Shown here in pieces: positions 59,396-64,000 of a stretch of DNA of 64,000 nucleotides. This stretch comes from Heterotrichella gracilis. Lineage: Eukaryota; Sar; Xanthophyceae; Tribonematales; Xanthonemataceae. The stretch spans positions 62,001 to 126,000 of the forward strand of contig JAULBX010001114.1 in the NCBI GenBank assembly GCA_032358255.1, read 5' to 3'. The translations under genes were made by a program, and so were the position numbers. The notes below the pieces were generated by a model, which had not been told where the DNA came from, made no database searches, and was given only the letters and a program-made list of their open reading frames with translations. Position 1 is the first letter of the stretch. Every line of letters starts with the position of its first letter.

Positions 59396-62237
59396 ATGAT
59401 GGACGCACTGGTCTTCAGAAACCCCAGGTAACCTGACCCACTGGACTGAATTCCTCCGGTTTGTGGCTTGAAGACCGTTGGCGCTTTTTGTGTGCCAAGC
59501 TTTTTGTGTCTCTTGCTTCCACTCTTCACCTTGAAGGCATCGCCTCTAAGCCCTTGTTGGCGGAGCTCGTTCGACTTTCTGCAGTTGTGCTGTTGTGCGT
59601 TTACGCCCCTTAACAAGGAGCTGCTTGACTGTACTTGCCTGGGGCCGCATCCCCCTCCCCCCTGAAGAGTGTACCAGTCATACCAGTGCCTGTAACTGTA
59701 CAGTACATTGTCACAGCCCACTTTTCCCCCTGAGATCGAGGCTGTGTGTGCCCCCAGGGTGGAGGTTGCGTACATGGTGTATGTAGCGGAGCGCAACCGG
59801 AGCACCTCTACGTGGCTCCGCTTCTTTGCAACCCTGGTATTCTGCATGAGCTTTAGCCGGAGCCTGGTGACCGTGATGGTGTGCGTCCTGAACGGGTAGG
59901 TGACCAACACAGCACAGCCTATATATGCCAAGCACCAACCAACGTCTGCACAACCCTTCAAGGGGTGCTTGGCAGTGCATTGACCAACCACATGTGGGAA
60001 AGCTGTCTCTTGTGTCTGTGTGGGGTGCCGTAGCACACCCCATTGTTGGCACTGCCGTAGCACTCCCCATTGTTGGCACTGGGAGCCATCGCACAGGCAC
60101 GTCACATCCATCTATATACACTTCCCAGTATGTATTATGACAGTACAACCCATGCTGCCAGCTGCAGTCATCCAATATGCCCGCCCCACTGTTTCACACA
60201 GGGACCAACGAGGCGTGATCAAGAGTGGGTTTGTGGCAGGTCTGACACTTGTCAACGCTATGAACCAGCTGTCATGTGGCAGGAAGCTGACCAGCAGGAC
60301 ATGGTATGGCAGGGTTTTGCAGGGCGTTTTCATAAGAACGTGCACATGCACCTACAACAGCAGGAGTAGGAGCGTGCAAGACTGTATAAGAGCACCACAA
60401 GCCCACTTTCTTAGGCGGCACACCCACCTTTTAATGCAATAATTGCATCATAGACATCCAGGTGTACAGGTCGGCATGTATCTGCAAGTAGACCCCCCCT
60501 GCCTCGCCTCAGCACCTTCCCCCCCGCGTCCCATACGAGCCCTACTTGGTCCGCTTGCGTAATGCAAAATATATGGCATACTGCACCATGCTGTCTTCTA
60601 TCCCCCCTTGCCTCACACCCTCCAACCCTGCAGGGTGCCCTCCACCTACGGGTCCGATCTTGTGCGCCTGTACCTGCATGTAGACCCCCTCAGCACCCCC
60701 TCTCTCCCCCGCAGGGTGCCCTCCACCTACGAGTCCGACGTTGTGCGCTTGTACCTGCTCATGGTCACGGTGCTCATGTCCAGCTCTATCATGGGCAGGG
60801 GGCTGCAGCCAGCAAGCTTCCTGCTCACCCGCGCATTCACAAAGGCGCTGCTGGTGGTGGCGTTCGGCATACTGGAGCAGGTGGGTGGGGGAGGCAGGTG
60901 GATGCTGATAGGGGTAGGGTAGACTGCCCACCTGCTGCAGCACCACTAGGTGAAGGCATGGTGTTGGGCTGTGCATCAATACAACGTTTCAGCTGTCATT
61001 TCTCTATGGGCGGCGTATGAACACCCCAGTCTGCGGGGTGTTTCGCCATGCATGAATACAATGTTTTGGCTGTCTTTTCGTCATGGGCGGCGTATGAACA
61101 CCCCAATCTGCACCCACCACGCCATGCCCATCCGACACGCACGCGCGCCTGCACCTGGTACGGTGGATCGCTCATGCGAGCCTCCCCCCCTTTGCTGCCT
61201 GTGCAGGTGCGGCTCTGCACGTGGCTGTGGCTGCACCCGCTGCTGTTCTGCAGCTTTGCGCTCATCATGCTGGACGAGCACCTGCTGGCCACCTCCATAC
61301 GGGAGTTCATCCACCACCTGGTGCTGTACTGCGTGTTTGTGGTGGGGCTCATGACGCCGGCGGTGGCGGCGGTGGAGGTGGGTTCATTACTTACTTGGTT
61401 AGCTAGTTAGTTGGTTACATGCATTCCAGCAACACAGCCAGATGAGCACGCGGTTTTGCAAATGCGGTGCCAAGGAGCTCTTTCCTGGCACTGTTTGAAG
61501 CACCTATTGGTGGGGGTGGGTGGAGGTGTATAACGTGGTGGTGGAGGTTTGGGGGCTGCATGGTGGGCTTGCATGTGAGACTCGCATTGTTTGGCCTGGC
61601 CCGGGGCGGTAATTACTGGATTGGGTTACTAGAACTGGAGGGTGGTTGGTTGTGGTGGGTGGTTGGCACGGCTGTGCAGCCCGGCATGGTACTAGCAGCG
61701 TGCAATGTGCCATGCATGTCTTTTATTGCCGCATGCAATGCATGTAGTGTTTGCATTTATTGTCCAGTCACCACGTGTGCGTTTCGCTGAATGCGAACAG
61801 TTTGAGAGGATTCCATGTGGGTGGATTTAGTTGGGCACTCGTTGCGCCAGGCTAGGTGGTCGCTTTGTCCTACATTCAGGGAATGTGCTGTCCAGCCTGC
61901 TATGACCACTGACCACTCACCAGCTCCCATGGACTACATGATCCACGGGGATCAATCTTTCATTGAACTTCCAACCACCTTGCAGCCTCTGCCTTTGGGC
62001 GCCCCCTATGTCCTACTAGAAATGATTCCATCGCCTGCGTGTTCCCGCCCCATGCAGGTCTACTCCCGCCAGCTGTTCCTGGCCGTGCACCAGCAGGCAC
62101 CGGAGGAGCTGGGACCCGTGTGGCAGGCTGTGGCGCGTGTGTTCCGGGAGATGGATGCCATGCTGGTCAACCTCATGTCGCTCAGGCTGCGGTGGCTGGG
62201 CGGGCGGCAGCGGCAGCAGCAGCAGGCACAGCAGTGA
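59396..62237 (+). CDS. Polytopic membrane protein of unknown function (paralogue B)
   Basis: Six exons in phase: 59396-59427, 59758-59895, 60202-60303, 60715-60880, 61207-61377 and 62058-62237 (262 residues). Likely membrane spans are WLRFFATLVFCMSFSRSLVT, IKSGFVAGLTLVNAM, LYLLMVTVLMSSSIMG, ALLVVAFGILE, LHPLLFCSFALIMLD and LVLYCVFVVGLMTPAVA. The C-terminus is hydrophilic and ends in a poly-Gln/Arg stretch. It matches the product of 24379-26420 throughout; the clearest block is VRLCTWLWLHP here against IRVCTWCMLCP there, at the start of a 171-bp exon in both. The first exon (11 codons) was chosen because it supplies a Met and the right phase and aligns with the paralogue's start. Function unknown. 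Confidence 0.7.
60027..60080. repeat. Two tandem 27-bp units in intron
   Basis: GCCGTAGCAC(A/T)CCCCATTG followed by TTGGCACT is repeated head to tail at 60027-60053 and 60054-60080 with one difference. Confidence 0.85.
60470..60735 (+). repeat. Tandem copies of membrane gene B exon-4 5' edge
   Basis: GCAGGGTGCCCTCCACCTAC followed by (A/G)(G/C)GTCCGA and TTGTGCGC occurs at 60632 and at the true exon acceptor (60714). A third, decayed copy of the following CTGCATGTAGACCCCC part is near 60477-60500. Confidence 0.8.
60974..61113. repeat. Two tandem units of about 77 bp in intron
   Basis: A segment ending GGGCGGCGTATGAACACCCC followed by (A)(G/A)TCTGC is repeated with starts at about 60974 and 61051. 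The copies differ at roughly ten positions. Confidence 0.8.
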
Positions 62238-63514
62238 TCTGGTGGCAATGTGGAGGATGTATTGAGCGTACCTTGGGGGTCAGGGGGGTAGTATAGTGCA
62301 GATGGGGAGAGGGGAGGTGCAGCTGTCTCAGGGGGAAGGGGTGCTGCACTGGGGATGGATGGGATTGGCGGTTTTTGTGGGCGTGTATATACATATATGT
62401 GGAGGGAACACAGGAGGGGAGGGAACTCAAGAGTGCAGACAAAAGAGGGCAGCGTTGTTTGGCAAGGTAGTAGTTCACAGAATTTTGTGGATTTTCCAGG
62501 TCGGCAGGTAGCCAAAGTTACACCTGTAGCACTGCAACACAGGGGTAGAACACTGATAAAAAATGCCAAATGCCAAATGCCCGCTGTGGGGGGCCTGCAA
62601 AGCCAACTTCATTGGGAGTGGGAAGAGCCCTTGGTACACTTTTTGTTGCTGAAATTTGGAGGTTGCCTCACTGCAGGTCCCACCCCGTCTATGGTTGGGA
62701 GCTAGTCCTACGCTACCTAATCCTACACAATGGCGCTTGGACATGGCATGCCTTTTTTTGGCCACAAATTCTTTGTACTGCATTTACCTGTATAGCAGCC
62801 TGTATTGTGTGGTTTACATCAAATCAGTGTCACCTATAGTTTGCAGATAGCCGTTTGGATAGGCTACACTTGAAGTTGGGATGGGCACCCAAAAGGCGCA
62901 GAACAGATGTTATCAGCATGCCTGTTTTATGTTCGGATGTCCTGGGGTTGACCTGCCCCGCTGTTATAAAGTCCCATCATCACAGCAACCGCCTGCCAGG
63001 AACTGCTACCAGCGCTTGCAAATGTTGAGGTTGCCACACCCAGGTGGTGGCCCTGGTTGACATCACTGCCTGTGGACCAAGGGGTGGACAAGTGGAAGGG
63101 TCAAGGGGAGGAAATGGTGACTCCAATGGCCGGCGCAATCAAATTGAGGTTTCCAGCGCTACACACCATTACGAAAGTTGGATATTTTGCATCACATCGT
63201 TGCAAACCTGGCTGCTCAACACAGTCTGCTCGATTAATGACGCTTGCAGAGACTACAGGAACGTGTATGCGGCGGTTTAGACGTGAAGCAACCTGCTCCG
63301 TGCTTGCATGTTGCGTGTGGTAGGAAGTGGGACAGTGTTGCTGCTCAGCTTCACGGCCTAAGAGGCCTGTACTACGCCGCTTCTTATGTGAACCCCAGGC
63401 AGGCTTCAATCGCTGCCTTTCTTCCAGATCTGTCCTGCTGGGTCGTTGTTCGAGGCTGTTCGGGGGGGCTGATACTGCGCAGCTGCAGCTGATATGGTAG
63501 CCTGAGCGAGCGCT
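62238..63514. other. Intergenic, no gene recognised
   Basis: About 1.3 kb between membrane-protein gene B and the partial gene at the right edge. AAATGCC is repeated around 62560-62580. Open frames here have no motif or splice support. Confidence 0.4.
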
Positions 63515-64000
63515 ATGGGTCTGCCAACCCTTGCAAACGCCCACCCTGATGGGCTGCTTGCGCCTGGGAGACTGCGCAGTGCTCAACCAAGCCAAGTCCA
63601 GCCGTTCAAGGCCAACCTGCGACAGCACAGGCACTGCAAATGCCATCGCATCTGCGTGGTGAGCCAGGGGACCCACAGCGCCTCAAGCACTCAGGGCGCA
63701 GAGGGGCAATCTCAGCAACTGGATGTCGCTGCGTACACGGCAGGTACGCTCAACTCTGTCTTCATCCTGCCTTCAGGTCTAATTTTATGGACTTTTTGGT
63801 TGTTGGGTCTGTGCATCGTCGGTGCCCCCAGTGGCTGACTGCTGAGTTTCCTGTAACTCCTCCCACAGAAGCTTCGGTAGCGCCAGCAGATGCGCCCCCT
63901 CGGACAGTCACCGGCGTGTATCAGCCTGCCTCCATCTCCCGGGTGTTGATCGGTGTCAACCCAACCAGAGTGGCGAGGAGTCTACCGCGATTGCGACCCA
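63515..64000 (+). CDS. Partial gene, probable plastid-targeted protein (5' end only)
   Basis: Two exons are proposed: 63515-63743 and 63869 to the window edge. They join in phase through a GCAG|GTACGC donor and a CTCCCACAG acceptor. The first exon encodes a long stretch rich in Arg, Ser, Gln and Ala with almost no acidic residues (MGLPTLANAHPDGLLAPGRL start), as in chloroplast transit peptides. The second begins EASVAPADAPPRTVTGVYQP and then turns to ISRVLIGVNPTRVARSLPRL. The sequence ends before any recognisable domain, so no function is given. Confidence 0.45.

Overview
This is nuclear DNA from a eukaryotic green alga. The genes are broken into many short exons with GT-AG introns, the coding exons are G/C-biased, and the proteins are plant/algal in type: a two-repeat acetolactate synthase regulatory subunit, a CYP97-like P450, PRMT1, CYP59, GT77 and GT47 glycosyltransferases, a plant-type core-2/I-branching enzyme and a flagellar-type dynein light chain. 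Short TTTAGGG/CCCTAAA runs are scattered through non-coding DNA from about 24.5 kb onward. That is the Arabidopsis/Chlorella telomere motif, not the Chlamydomonas TTTTAGGG motif, so a trebouxiophyte-like alga is my best guess (inference). A 100-N run at 42839-42938 shows this is a draft assembly.

Left part (1-24 kb): a macro-domain protein on the minus strand (720-2703), CYP59/PPIL4-type cyclophilin-RRM protein (3304-8193), LC8 dynein light chain on the minus strand (8756-9465) head-to-head with ribosomal protein eL29 (9877-10350), a small probable mitochondrial ATPase-inhibitor-like protein on the minus strand (11994-12467), a large unrecognised protein (13001-17176) and PRMT1 (18810-22440).

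Middle (24-45 kb): a polytopic membrane protein (24379-26420), a core-2/I-branching glycosyltransferase on the minus strand (27998-32905), the rRNA-processing WD40 protein UTP5/WDR43 (33564-37980) and the acetolactate synthase small subunit (38834-44674). Introns here are full of telomere-like tracts and small tandem copies of neighbouring exon ends.

Right part (45-64 kb): two intronless glycosyltransferases transcribed divergently (GT77-like 45554-47392 minus, GT47/exostosin 48374-49369 plus), a CYP97-like P450 (50635-55764), a small unknown minus-strand gene (57551-58597), a second polytopic membrane protein (59396-62237) that is a paralogue of the one at 24379-26420, and the first two exons of a plastid-targeted-looking gene running off the window (63515-64000).

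The genes are mostly unrelated housekeeping functions, as expected for a nuclear chromosome. Two themes repeat: three secretory-pathway glycosyltransferases lie within 22 kb, and exon edges have been copied in tandem into adjacent introns together with TTTAGGG tracts. The second theme is the most unusual signal in the window. All exon joins were made by eye from splice consensus, reading phase and family similarity; every multi-exon model given sums to a whole number of codons.
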